This document shows positions 29,488-37,251 of a stretch of 64,000 bases of DNA, piece by piece (position 1 is the first letter of the stretch; each line of letters starts with the position of its first letter). The DNA comes from Acidobacteriota bacterium (lineage in GTDB: Bacteria > Acidobacteriota > Blastocatellia > Pyrinomonadales > Pyrinomonadaceae). The stretch covers positions 62,001-126,000 of the forward strand of contig JAFDVK010000034.1 in NCBI GenBank assembly GCA_018269005.1, written 5' to 3'. A program made the translations under genes and the position numbers. Below the pieces are notes generated by a model that saw only the letters and a program-made list of their open reading frames with translations, was not told the DNA's origin and ran no database searches.

Positions 29488-30465
29488 TCACACGGACACA
29501 AGTTGTTTGTATTGCTCGCCCTCTGCCCAGTCCAGAGCTTCGGCTACGCGCCAGATAGGAAACGGGTGCGTCAGGCCGGCATTTGTGACATCGGCCCAAA
29601 AGCGATCGAGCGAACTCGCATCGTAGTTTTTCTTGAATTCGCGGCCCTGGGCGAGGAACTCTTCGTAGTCGATCTTTGACGCAAAAGTACCGCCCGCAAG
29701 TTTCATCATCGTGCGGCCGATCACGTCCGGATCTTGCGTGACCAGGAGAGCCGCTCGGTCACACGAGAGTTCCGCACGCCGTGCCCATGCGAGCAAAGCA
29801 CTCGCAATTCCCATCGAAACGATCAACTTGATGATCTCCGCTCCCGGCAGCAACGCCGCAACCGAGCGGTTCAGAAGAAACTCCATCAACCTTGCCGCCG
29901 TCAGATAGAGCACATGTTCGGCATGGATATGCCCTACCTCGTGTGCGATGACAGCAAATGCCTCTTCATCATTCAAGCGTTCGATGAGTGCGGAATGGAG
30001 GACGATTATCGGCCTTTCAACGCCGCCCGTGAACGCATTTACTATAGGATTCTGCTGAACGAAAAGATCGGGCGCCTCGACGCTAAGCGACGCACATACA
30101 GCTTCGAGTTTTGCGTGAAGGTCAGGACATTGCTTTGGTGTTACTTTTACAGCAGACGCTGTAAACATGACGCGTATGGCGGATTCGCCCGTCCAAGCGA
30201 GCAGTTTCTTTAAAGCGCTGTCAACGCCGGGAATCGCCTTGAGGGCTGCCATCGCCTTTGCATCTGCCGGATGAATGTACGCGTTCTTGTCCAAATTCTC
30301 GAATGTTTTTCGAGGTTCATCCGAAAGCGGCAGCTTGCATTTGCCGCAGTTGGCGTCGTGAGCTTTATAGTCGGCTCGAACCGCATTCTTTTGCCCGCAA
30401 TATCGGCATTTTACCGAAAGGCGTGCCGCGATCGATTCTGATGGGTCTGGCTTTTTCTTCGGCAT
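29488..30465 (-). CDS. M48-family metalloprotease with zinc ribbon
   Basis: 325 residues. The N-terminus has a zinc-ribbon-like motif (CRYCGQKNAV...NCGKCKLPL). The catalytic motif is HEVGHIHAEH, with the third zinc ligand probably in RRAELSCDRAALLV. A hydrophobic segment (EIIKLIVSMGIASALLAWAR) follows, as in HtpX/Ste24 relatives. There is no signal peptide, so the active site is probably at the cytoplasmic side. Such proteases act in membrane protein quality control; the N-terminal ribbon is less usual and may bind nucleic acid or protein. Confidence 0.85.
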   Translation of the reverse strand: MPKKKPDPSESIAARLSVKCRYCGQKNAVRADYKAHDANCGKCKLPLSDEPRKTFENLDKNAYIHPADAKAMAALKAIPGVDSALKKLLAWTGESAIRVMFTASAVKVTPKQCPDLHAKLEAVCASLSVEAPDLFVQQNPIVNAFTGGVERPIIVLHSALIERLNDEEAFAVIAHEVGHIHAEHVLYLTAARLMEFLLNRSVAALLPGAEIIKLIVSMGIASALLAWARRAELSCDRAALLVTQDPDVIGRTMMKLAGGTFASKIDYEEFLAQGREFKKNYDASSLDRFWADVTNAGLTHPFPIWRVAEALDWAEGEQYKQLVSV

Positions 30466-30538
30466 AGTCTATTGCACAGATTCTAAGGGAAAATCCGCAT
30501 ATCCGAAACCCAAAGATCGCCTAAAGTTGCGAACCGGT

Positions 30539-31675
30539 TTACTTTCTCGATAATTTCGCTACCGTCTCGACATGATGGGACTGCGGAAAAAGGTCGAAAG
30601 CCTTTATCTCTTCCAGTTCGTATCCCGCATCCAACAACACGCGCAGATCTCGTGCAAGGATCGTTGGGTCGCACGAAACATACGAGATCGCTTTCGGCCA
30701 AAGTGTAGCGATCTGTTCGATCACACCCTTTTCCGTCCCCGATCGCGGCGGGTCAAGCAGAATGAACTCCGGGCCATCTGCTTGTCGAGCCTCAACAAAG
30801 GACACGACGGAGCCTTGAACGAACTCGGCATTTGAGATCCGATTCCGATCAGCATTTTGTCGTGCAAGCCTGATCGAATCGTGATCTGCCTCAACCCCGA
30901 CAACGGTTTCAAAATTTTTCGCCAAAGGCAGCGTGAATAACCCAACGCCACAGTAAAGGTCAAGAGCCTTTGTCCCTGAATAGCCTTGAGTCGCAAAGTT
31001 CGCGAGCGGCTCTATCAACAGACTGTTTGCCTGAAAGAAACTTGTCGAACGAAAATTGTATTCGAACCCTAGAACATTACATGACAATGATCTGTCAGGA
31101 TCATCATCGGTCGAAACAACGACCGTTTCACTGTCGGACGCCGCCTCCACCTCGTCCGGCCAAATGCTGCCTGCTGCGGCCCCGTCACGAACCGACCTTA
31201 AACCATCATTCAGCTTTGAATTTAGTATCGGGCACGCCTCAACATCGATCACATCGTGGCTTTCGCGTCGAAAATATCCAACTATCGGGCCGCGAACCTG
31301 CCACCGCGCACGGCCGCGATAACCAAATTCCTGCGGGCTTGCGACCACGTCAATATCTCCGGTCTCGATCTTGCCCAAACGACGCAATGCGTCTTTGATG
31401 ATCGAAGACTTGGCCGCTAGTTGAGCGGAGTAGGTCATCTGCTGAAAATCGCAGCCTCCGCACTCGCCGAAGTAGTTGCAAGGCGGTTCGCGCCGATCCG
31501 GCGACGACTCAAGAACCTCAACGATCCTTGCGAACGCGATCTTTTTCTTCCGCTGCGTGATCTCGACACGCACACGATCGCCCGCCGCCGCTAACGGCAC
31601 GAACACAGTCAAACCGTCCGCAAACCCGATTCCAAAGCCCCGCGGCACGATCCTCTCGATCTTTAACTCGATCAT
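30539..31675 (-). CDS. 23S rRNA (uracil-5-)-methyltransferase, RlmD/TrmA family
   Basis: 378 residues from ATG 31675; the frame runs open to 31834, but that would overlap the VOC gene and add unrelated residues. Order: N-terminal TRAM domain (MIELKIERIVPRGFGIGFAD), a Cys cluster for Fe-S (CNYFGECGGCDFQQM), and the SAM-binding domain (KALDLYCGVGLFTLPLAKNF, ILLDPPRSGTEKG). The catalytic Cys is in YVSCDPTILARDL, and PQSHHVETVAKL closes the domain. It methylates a uridine to m5U in rRNA or tRNA; RlmD, RlmC and TrmA-like members cannot be told apart by eye. Confidence 0.92.
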   Translation of the reverse strand: MIELKIERIVPRGFGIGFADGLTVFVPLAAAGDRVRVEITQRKKKIAFARIVEVLESSPDRREPPCNYFGECGGCDFQQMTYSAQLAAKSSIIKDALRRLGKIETGDIDVVASPQEFGYRGRARWQVRGPIVGYFRRESHDVIDVEACPILNSKLNDGLRSVRDGAAAGSIWPDEVEAASDSETVVVSTDDDPDRSLSCNVLGFEYNFRSTSFFQANSLLIEPLANFATQGYSGTKALDLYCGVGLFTLPLAKNFETVVGVEADHDSIRLARQNADRNRISNAEFVQGSVVSFVEARQADGPEFILLDPPRSGTEKGVIEQIATLWPKAISYVSCDPTILARDLRVLLDAGYELEEIKAFDLFPQSHHVETVAKLSRK

Positions 31676-31736
31676 CTTGTTAGCCTTCTTTATCGCCGAT
31701 CCGTAGGTGCGGCTACCGATGCAAAAAGCGCGTTGC

Positions 31737-32093
31737 CTAAACGCTATCCGCTTGCCCAAAAGTGAGTAAATTGTTGTCCGGATCGAGCAATGAGAACTCT
31801 TTCTGACCCCACGGTTTTGCTTGCAAGGCTCCATTCGGGTGAATGGCTAAATTCGCGTCGAGTAATGATCGATAGAGCACATCGATCTCGTCGGTGCGTA
31901 TATAAACTTGGCCGTAATTTTCCTTTGGGTCGAGTTCTTTGAAGAGGAAGAAATGAATTTCGATATTATCTTTCCCTATCAAGAGATAATCCCCGTAATC
32001 GCTGATCTCCGTAAAGCCTAAGCCGTCAATGTAATATGCCTTCGTCGCGGACTTGTCCCGCATTGGGAGCTTCGGGTTAATGGCTGTCAGCAT
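31737..32093 (-). CDS. VOC-fold (glyoxalase/bleomycin resistance-like) protein
   Basis: 118 residues with the paired beta-alpha-beta-beta-beta modules: LTAINPKLPMRDKSATKAYY, IDGLGFTEISDYGDYLLIGK, DNIEIHFFLF and the C-terminal GQKEFSLLDPDNNLLTFGQ. This matches bleomycin-binding-type VOC proteins. Specific ligand or metal unknown. It is 8 bases downstream of the DUF2200 gene, so probably in one operon with it. Confidence 0.82.
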   Translation of the reverse strand: MLTAINPKLPMRDKSATKAYYIDGLGFTEISDYGDYLLIGKDNIEIHFFLFKELDPKENYGQVYIRTDEIDVLYRSLLDANLAIHPNGALQAKPWGQKEFSLLDPDNNLLTFGQADSV

Positions 32094-32101
32094 ATCTTCT
32101 T

Positions 32102-32467
32102 CTAAGGCGTTCGCAGGATCTTTTCCATCTTGCGGCCCTTTGCGAGTTCATCGATGAGCTTATCGAGGCATCGTGCCTTTTTCGTCAGCGGATTTTCGAT
32201 CTCTTCGACGCGATAGCCGCAGATCGTGCCGGTAATAAGGTTCGCATTCGGATTTAGCGTCGCTCGCTCGAAGAACGCCTCGAACGTTACCTTTTCGTCA
32301 ATGAGCTTCTTCAGTTTCCTTCTATCAAAGCCCGTGAGCCACTCGATCACGTGTTCCAACTCGGCCAGAGTCCTGCCTTTGCCCTCGACTTTAGCCACGT
32401 AATGCGGATAGACCGAGGCAAAGGACATTTTCGCGATCCTTTCGTCATGATGTGCCGTGGTCTTCAT
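32102..32467 (-). CDS. DUF2200 family protein
   Basis: 121 residues. The N-terminal motif DERIAKMSFASVYPHYVAKV and the stretch KGRTLAELEHVIEWLTGFD are typical of DUF2200, and the C-terminus is KARCLDKLIDELAKGRKMEK. Cytosolic, function unknown. It overlaps the upstream DUF1801-like gene by 4 bases (ATGA type), so the two are cotranscribed. Confidence 0.85.
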   Translation of the reverse strand: MKTTAHHDERIAKMSFASVYPHYVAKVEGKGRTLAELEHVIEWLTGFDRRKLKKLIDEKVTFEAFFERATLNPNANLITGTICGYRVEEIENPLTKKARCLDKLIDELAKGRKMEKILRTP

Positions 32468-33060
32468 TGCTTCTTATCCTCGACCCGTTCGAGTTTGCCC
32501 TTTCGCTTTACGAGGTTCTTGTAATCCCATTGGATCTCGCGTGCCTTCTTGAGCCAACGCCGGAGAACTTTCGGGTCGATATCTTCGACCGAGTTAAAGA
32601 ATATCGACGCGTCCTTGAACTTCTTGCCAACCACATTCAGGGCGTCCTCCTCAAAGTCGGCACCGCTCCAGAACATTAGACGCACGCCCGGCTTTTGGAT
32701 GCTGTAACCGACGATCGGATTCCCGTCCAAGAACCAAACGGGAAGTGCGTGCCAGACCTTGCTCTCCGATTCTCGAAGTTCGCGATCGATCGCTTCGCGA
32801 AGGCGGTCGCATACAGCGGCATATTCTGCGGGTTGTTTGTCGTTATAGGCTTTTATCTCGTCGTGCACTTTCCGTTGTCCGTACTCCAATTCTTTTTCGA
32901 TCAACGCAAGGGCCACTCTGAGCGCGGCAATGCGGCGTTCCAGAAGCGTCTTCTGCGACTTGCCCAACAAGGCATTTCCCTGAACTTTCTCACACTTTTT
33001 CAGCGTGGACAACAAAGCCCGATGCGCTTCGTTGAGTTCAAGCTCGGAGAATATCGACAT
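32464..33060 (-). CDS. DUF1801-like protein with N-terminal helical region
   Basis: 198 residues. An N-terminal helical half (residues 1-90, rich in Glu, Lys and Arg, coiled-coil-like) is joined to a DUF1801/YdhG-type domain (AVCDRLREAIDRELRESESK, VWHALPVWFLDGNPIVGYSI, KPGVRLMFWSGADFEEDALN). DUF1801 relatives are linked to iron handling in one case but mostly uncharacterised. The fused helical half is not typical as I know the family. First gene of the small operon with DUF2200 and VOC. Confidence 0.72.
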   Translation of the reverse strand: MSIFSELELNEAHRALLSTLKKCEKVQGNALLGKSQKTLLERRIAALRVALALIEKELEYGQRKVHDEIKAYNDKQPAEYAAVCDRLREAIDRELRESESKVWHALPVWFLDGNPIVGYSIQKPGVRLMFWSGADFEEDALNVVGKKFKDASIFFNSVEDIDPKVLRRWLKKAREIQWDYKNLVKRKGKLERVEDKKQ

Positions 33061-33113
33061 TCTCCGAGCATATCATCGAAATCGCATCAAGCGAGCGAAT
33101 TGCGAGAATGGAT

Positions 33114-33890
33114 CTAGTTCTTCTTTGCGACGATGGCGACCGCGTTCAGGTGATCGCGATATTTTCTGAATGTTCTCCGCATGGTCATGATCCGATCGCG
33201 TTCTTTCGGGTGCGTCGCAATGTTGAATATGATACCCAACGCTCTGAAAAAGCCCTCATCGTTGAATACGCGGCCTGGTTCAAGCAGACTCATTGGATTC
33301 TTTTCTATCTTGACGATGCTAAAGCCTTCTTTTTCGAGCAGCTCAGACCACTCTTTCTCGGTCAAGGGCCGCGCATTAACTTTGATCGTCTGCGCGAGGT
33401 CCCGCTGAATGCTGCCTTTTGTCTCGTCCGAAATATTGTCCGGAGCAAGCCCGAGCTCGTGTATGCCGTAAAGGCCGCCTTTTTTCAGGATACGGAAAGC
33501 TTCCCCGATGATCTCCGATTTTCGATGATCCGCCTGCATCGTCAGCATCGCTTCGCCATAGACCTTGTCAACAGAATCCGCGTCCAGGGTAGTTTCGGCC
33601 GCACTCGTGTTGATTATCTTTCGATTCTTGCCGTTCACAATGCTCTTCAGATTCCCTGCAGCGGTCTCGTCAAGCTCGATGCCGGTATATGAGTGCGGAT
33701 CCTGCTTAAGCGTCAACGCCGCCGTAAAGCCGATTCCCGGAGCGAACTCCACGACGTCATCCGTCTTTTTGATATCGAGTTCGTCGATGAGCTTTTCCGT
33801 CAGCTCGCGTCCGCCGGGACGCAGCACCCGCTTACCCATCTTCGCCAAAACCCAATGTCCTTGCTCTGTGTTCGTGTGATGACTGATCAT
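33114..33890 (-). CDS. SAM-dependent methyltransferase
   Basis: 258 residues, class I fold: DDVVEFAPGIGFTAALTLKQ (motif I), YTGIELDETAAGNLKSI, SVDKVYGEAMLTMQADHRK, and RILKKGGLYGIHELGLAPDN. The C-terminal part (LTEKEWSELLEKEGFSIVKI) is typical of the Methyltransf_11 group. The substrate is unknown. It lies 53 bases before the DUF1801-like gene and could lead that operon. Confidence 0.82.
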   Translation of the reverse strand: MISHHTNTEQGHWVLAKMGKRVLRPGGRELTEKLIDELDIKKTDDVVEFAPGIGFTAALTLKQDPHSYTGIELDETAAGNLKSIVNGKNRKIINTSAAETTLDADSVDKVYGEAMLTMQADHRKSEIIGEAFRILKKGGLYGIHELGLAPDNISDETKGSIQRDLAQTIKVNARPLTEKEWSELLEKEGFSIVKIEKNPMSLLEPGRVFNDEGFFRALGIIFNIATHPKERDRIMTMRRTFRKYRDHLNAVAIVAKKN

Positions 33891-34008
33891 GATCTTCTCC
33901 GTGCCGCCTTAGACAGACGATGCGGCCAGCGTATAGACCATGTTCCTCCTTCACGCCAAAACGAAATATGCGCTCGCGCAGGTTTTTAGGTGTATTCCTG
34001 TTTTTGGG

Positions 34009-34731
34009 TCAATTCGCAGGCACGTTATCCCGTGTCGGCAGAAAAAAGTCACCGGTCCTTAGAACATCACGCGCGGTCGTGAGGTCATCATCACTCACGT
34101 ACGAAACGGCAAAAAGCACCGCATAACCATCGCGCACCGTCACATAAACCCGCCTTTTCTGTGTTCCCGTTGACGTGTCGAGAAAGGCGAATTGCATGGC
34201 TCCGAGTTTCTCGGCATCTGTCTCCCCGACCTTAAAAGTGGCGGGAAGCTTAGCATTTAGAAGGCTCTGTCGGACCACATCGACGTAATCGACCGCGTCT
34301 TTGATCTGCGGGATGTTGGAAATATTCTCGGCCGCGATCAGGAAGAATGCGTTATCGGGAGTCCCCGGCATTGAGCGGTAAGCGGTCAAGAGCACGGTGA
34401 CGTTCTTTGCGAACCGCTGCTTGGCGAGCGGCCCGAGGGCCTCGGTGTTCAGCGTATGCAGGTCAAAGCCGGCCGATTTCATGTAAGCCTCAAAATCCGG
34501 ACCCGGGATCAGCCAGCTGTCCGGAAAAGTGACCTGAAAGCTCAAGGTGGGATTGATATAGCTGCGGCCGGTCACCGTTCCGGCATCCAGCTTTAGTGCA
34601 GCCTCGCGCAGCTCCGTTCCCGCTTTCACAGGAATCGTGCCGGGCAGTTTCTTATGTGGGGTGCGTTGTTTCTGCGAAAATCCGAATGAAACACTTACCA
34701 AGACAACAAAAGCCGCAATAAAAACTCTCAT
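34009..34731 (-). CDS. secreted protein of unknown function
   Basis: 240 residues with a signal peptide (RVFIAAFVVLVSVSFGFSQ). The mature part reads like a PsbP/MOG1-fold protein: YINPTLSFQVTFPDSWLIPG, PDNAFFLIAAENISNIPQIK, and TQKRRVYVTVRDGYAVLFAV, the pattern seen in proteins that respond to stress or bind lipids. No catalytic motif. The start overlaps the stop of the upstream gene by 4 bases, so the pair is translationally coupled. Confidence 0.68.
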   Translation of the reverse strand: MRVFIAAFVVLVSVSFGFSQKQRTPHKKLPGTIPVKAGTELREAALKLDAGTVTGRSYINPTLSFQVTFPDSWLIPGPDFEAYMKSAGFDLHTLNTEALGPLAKQRFAKNVTVLLTAYRSMPGTPDNAFFLIAAENISNIPQIKDAVDYVDVVRQSLLNAKLPATFKVGETDAEKLGAMQFAFLDTSTGTQKRRVYVTVRDGYAVLFAVSYVSDDDLTTARDVLRTGDFFLPTRDNVPAN

Positions 34732-35405
34732 AAAAAATAAAGCCCTAAGCGCGGGATCCCTGCTTCCTCACGAAGCCGCTTCATCACCATTAGGTCATAG
34801 GTCTGGCGATACTTGTCGGGTTCCATTTCGCTCTTATAAGGCTTGAGCTGACTCTTGACTGTTGCCTCAAGCGTAGCCAGATGATTCGGATCCCAATTCT
34901 CCAGCAACGTACGGTCAAGGAGCTTTTCCACATCGCTCAAGGTCTTATCGACCGTATCAAGATCGTTGGTTAGATTCGCTTTTATCTCAGAAAGATGCGT
35001 CAGCGCTCGCAATATCCCCTCGGAAAGGCTCTCTATCTTGCACTCCGCAAGTCTTGCGGCACAATCGTCAATGTGCGCACCGATCCGTTCGACCGAAAAT
35101 TCGGGTTCTGACGCAGTTCCTTGCTCGCTGTCACCCTTGCCTGTCTGAGAATTAAGCCATTCGCGATGCTGTATTTCGATCTCCTCGCGACAATAGAAAA
35201 GGCTCTTGATCGACCGAGTCCCCGGCGGTTGGCAGTCATACACATCGAAAACGGCCTCGATCGATCGGAGAACTATGTGCAAAGGAATACCGCGTTCTTT
35301 CCAACCGTCGATCATCGCCCAATCCAGCGGCGAAAGGAAAAGGTGCCTTCCTCTCCGCCGGACGAACGTATCCTCGATCTCGGTGTAGTAGTTGAAATAA
35401 TTCAC
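34728..35405 (-). CDS. conserved protein of unknown function
   Basis: 225 residues, no signal or helix in the membrane. The N-terminus is distinctive: DTFVRRRGRHLFLSPLDWAM, then DGWKERGIPLHIVLRSIEAV, like a winged-helix or helical DNA/protein-binding unit, followed by a polar region and helical C-terminus with many acidic and basic residues. I have seen this kind of N-terminus in Acidobacteriota proteins of unknown role. It overlaps the downstream secreted gene by 4 bases. Confidence 0.6.
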   Translation of the reverse strand: MNYFNYYTEIEDTFVRRRGRHLFLSPLDWAMIDGWKERGIPLHIVLRSIEAVFDVYDCQPPGTRSIKSLFYCREEIEIQHREWLNSQTGKGDSEQGTASEPEFSVERIGAHIDDCAARLAECKIESLSEGILRALTHLSEIKANLTNDLDTVDKTLSDVEKLLDRTLLENWDPNHLATLEATVKSQLKPYKSEMEPDKYRQTYDLMVMKRLREEAGIPRLGLYFL

Positions 35406-35502
35406 GCGTTACAAATTCTGATCTCTCCTAGATTAAACGACCGATGCCGAGCCTCCAAAACCCGCATTGGACGAAGTCTGTGATAACCTATTTCAAAAGA
35501 AA

Positions 35503-37098
35503 ATGGCAGACAGACGGACACGTTTTTGCACCTCTTCGGAGATCGAACTCCCGAATGACTTCAACCCCGGGAATACGGCTCCGATCTCCTATGAGACCGA
35601 GCTGAATGAACCCGGATCGTTTCCCTACACTCGCGGCGTTCGAAGGTCGATGTATCGCGGGCGCTTCTGGACGATGCGGCAATACGCCGGGTTCGCCACC
35701 GCAGAGGAATCGAATCAACGATATAAATACTTGCTTTCGCAAGGCACGACGGGCCTGAGCGTTGCCTTTGACCTGCCCACGCAGATTGGGCTGGATTCCG
35801 ACGATCCGCTGGCCGCCGGCGAGGTTGGAAAAGTTGGTGTCGCGATCGATTCGCTCGAAGACATGCTGACGCTCTTTGACGGCATTCCGCTCGACCAGGT
35901 CTCGACGTCGATGACGATCAATGCGACGGCCTCGATCCTACTCTGCCTTTATCTTGCGGTAGCTAAAAAGCAAAATATCGCTCTCGATAAGGTCAACGGC
36001 ACGGTCCAGAACGACATTCTCAAGGAATACATTGCCCGAGGAACCTACATCTATCCTCCGAAACCATCTTTGCGGTTGATCACCGACACGTTCGCTTTTT
36101 GTGCTAAAGAAGTACCGAATTGGAATACAATTTCCATCTCTGGCTACCACATTCGCGAAGCCGGTTCGACCGCGGCTCAGGAGATCGCTTTTACGCTAGC
36201 CGATGCGATCTGCTACGTCGAAGCTGCGATCGCAGTTGGGCTAAGAGTTGACGACTTTGCCCCGCGTCTTTCGTTCTTTTTTAATTCGCACAACAACCTG
36301 ATCGAAGAGATCGCAAAGTTTCGGGCAGCCCGCCGTCTCTGGGCAAAAATTATGCGTGATCGCTTTTCGGCAAAGGACGAAAAGTCGATGATGCTTCGTT
36401 TTCATACGCAAACTGCGGGTTCAACGCTCACTGCGCAGCAGCCCGAGGTCAATGTGGTTCGGACCACGATCCAGGCCCTCGCGGCCGTGCTCGGCGGCAC
36501 CCAAAGTCTGCACACTAATTCGATGGACGAGGCTCTCGGTCTTCCGACAGAAAATGCGGCCCGCATTGCATTGCGTACACAACAGGTGATCGCATACGAA
36601 TCTGGTGTCGCTGATACGGTCGATCCATTTGCGGGCAGTTATGCGGTCGAGGAGATCACCACTCGGCTTGAAAAGGCCGCCGCCGACTATATCGAAAAGA
36701 TCGACGACCTGGGCGGCATGCTCCGCGCGATCGAGATAGGTTTTGTCCAGAACGAGATCCAACAGGCCGCTTACGACTACCAACTCGCCGTCGAGCATCA
36801 CGATGCCATTGTCGTAGGTGTAAATAAGTTTCGAACCGACGATGTAGAGCCGATCCCGATCTTGAAGATCGATGAAAAGATCGAGATCGACCAGCGTGCC
36901 CGCCTTGCGGCCCTGCGGAGCCGACGCGATGCCGCAATTGCCTCCAAAGCGCTTGAAAATATTACTTCTGCCGCCCAAACGGACGAAAATCTCCTACCGC
37001 ACATTCTTTTTGCCGTCGAAAACTTCGTAACCATAGGCGAGATCAGCAATGAACTTCGTAGAGTCTGGGGCGAATACCAAGAAAACGTTAGCGTTTAG
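35503..37098 (+). CDS. methylmalonyl-CoA mutase, large (substrate-binding) subunit
   Basis: 531 residues from ATG 35503 (a TTG at 35467 would be 12 codons earlier). The TIM-barrel half is complete: [93 protein letters not shown] with the catalytic His, and [20 protein letters not shown]. The C-terminal cobalamin-binding domain is absent, so it needs a separate small subunit, as in split mutases of this type. It interconverts (R)-methylmalonyl-CoA and succinyl-CoA. No partner gene or G-protein chaperone lies nearby. Confidence 0.92.
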   Translation: MADRRTRFCTSSEIELPNDFNPGNTAPISYETELNEPGSFPYTRGVRRSMYRGRFWTMRQYAGFATAEESNQRYKYLLSQGTTGLSVAFDLPTQIGLDSDDPLAAGEVGKVGVAIDSLEDMLTLFDGIPLDQVSTSMTINATASILLCLYLAVAKKQNIALDKVNGTVQNDILKEYIARGTYIYPPKPSLRLITDTFAFCAKEVPNWNTISISGYHIREAGSTAAQEIAFTLADAICYVEAAIAVGLRVDDFAPRLSFFFNSHNNLIEEIAKFRAARRLWAKIMRDRFSAKDEKSMMLRFHTQTAGSTLTAQQPEVNVVRTTIQALAAVLGGTQSLHTNSMDEALGLPTENAARIALRTQQVIAYESGVADTVDPFAGSYAVEEITTRLEKAAADYIEKIDDLGGMLRAIEIGFVQNEIQQAAYDYQLAVEHHDAIVVGVNKFRTDDVEPIPILKIDEKIEIDQRARLAALRSRRDAAIASKALENITSAAQTDENLLPHILFAVENFVTIGEISNELRRVWGEYQENVSV

Positions 37099-37124
37099 AT
37101 CTCAAAGAGTAGGGAAAAAAATCG

Positions 37125-37153
37125 CTGACAAACGGCGTTAAACTGTGTTATCC
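37125..37153 (+). promoter_or_regulatory. candidate promoter upstream of the PilT-like gene
   Basis: CTGACA (37125-37130), 17-base spacer, TTATCC (37148-37153). Transcription would start near 37160 and run through the hairpin at 37200 into the gene at 37252. Confidence 0.5.
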
Positions 37154-37199
37154 TAACTGTTGTAGGCTTTCCGCCTGCTATAGAGAAGACCCCTCAAAA

Positions 37200-37221
37200 G
37201 CCGACGCCTTCGGCATTTTTT
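37200..37221 (+). terminator. terminator-like hairpin in the PilT leader
   Basis: GCCGA-cgcct-TCGGC stem (37200-37214) followed by a run of six T (37216-37221). It may end transcription from the mutase gene, or act as an attenuator for the PilT-like gene, since a promoter lies upstream of it. Confidence 0.6.
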
Positions 37222-37251
37222 ATCTATTTTCTGCGTTTTCTCTTATCCCCT

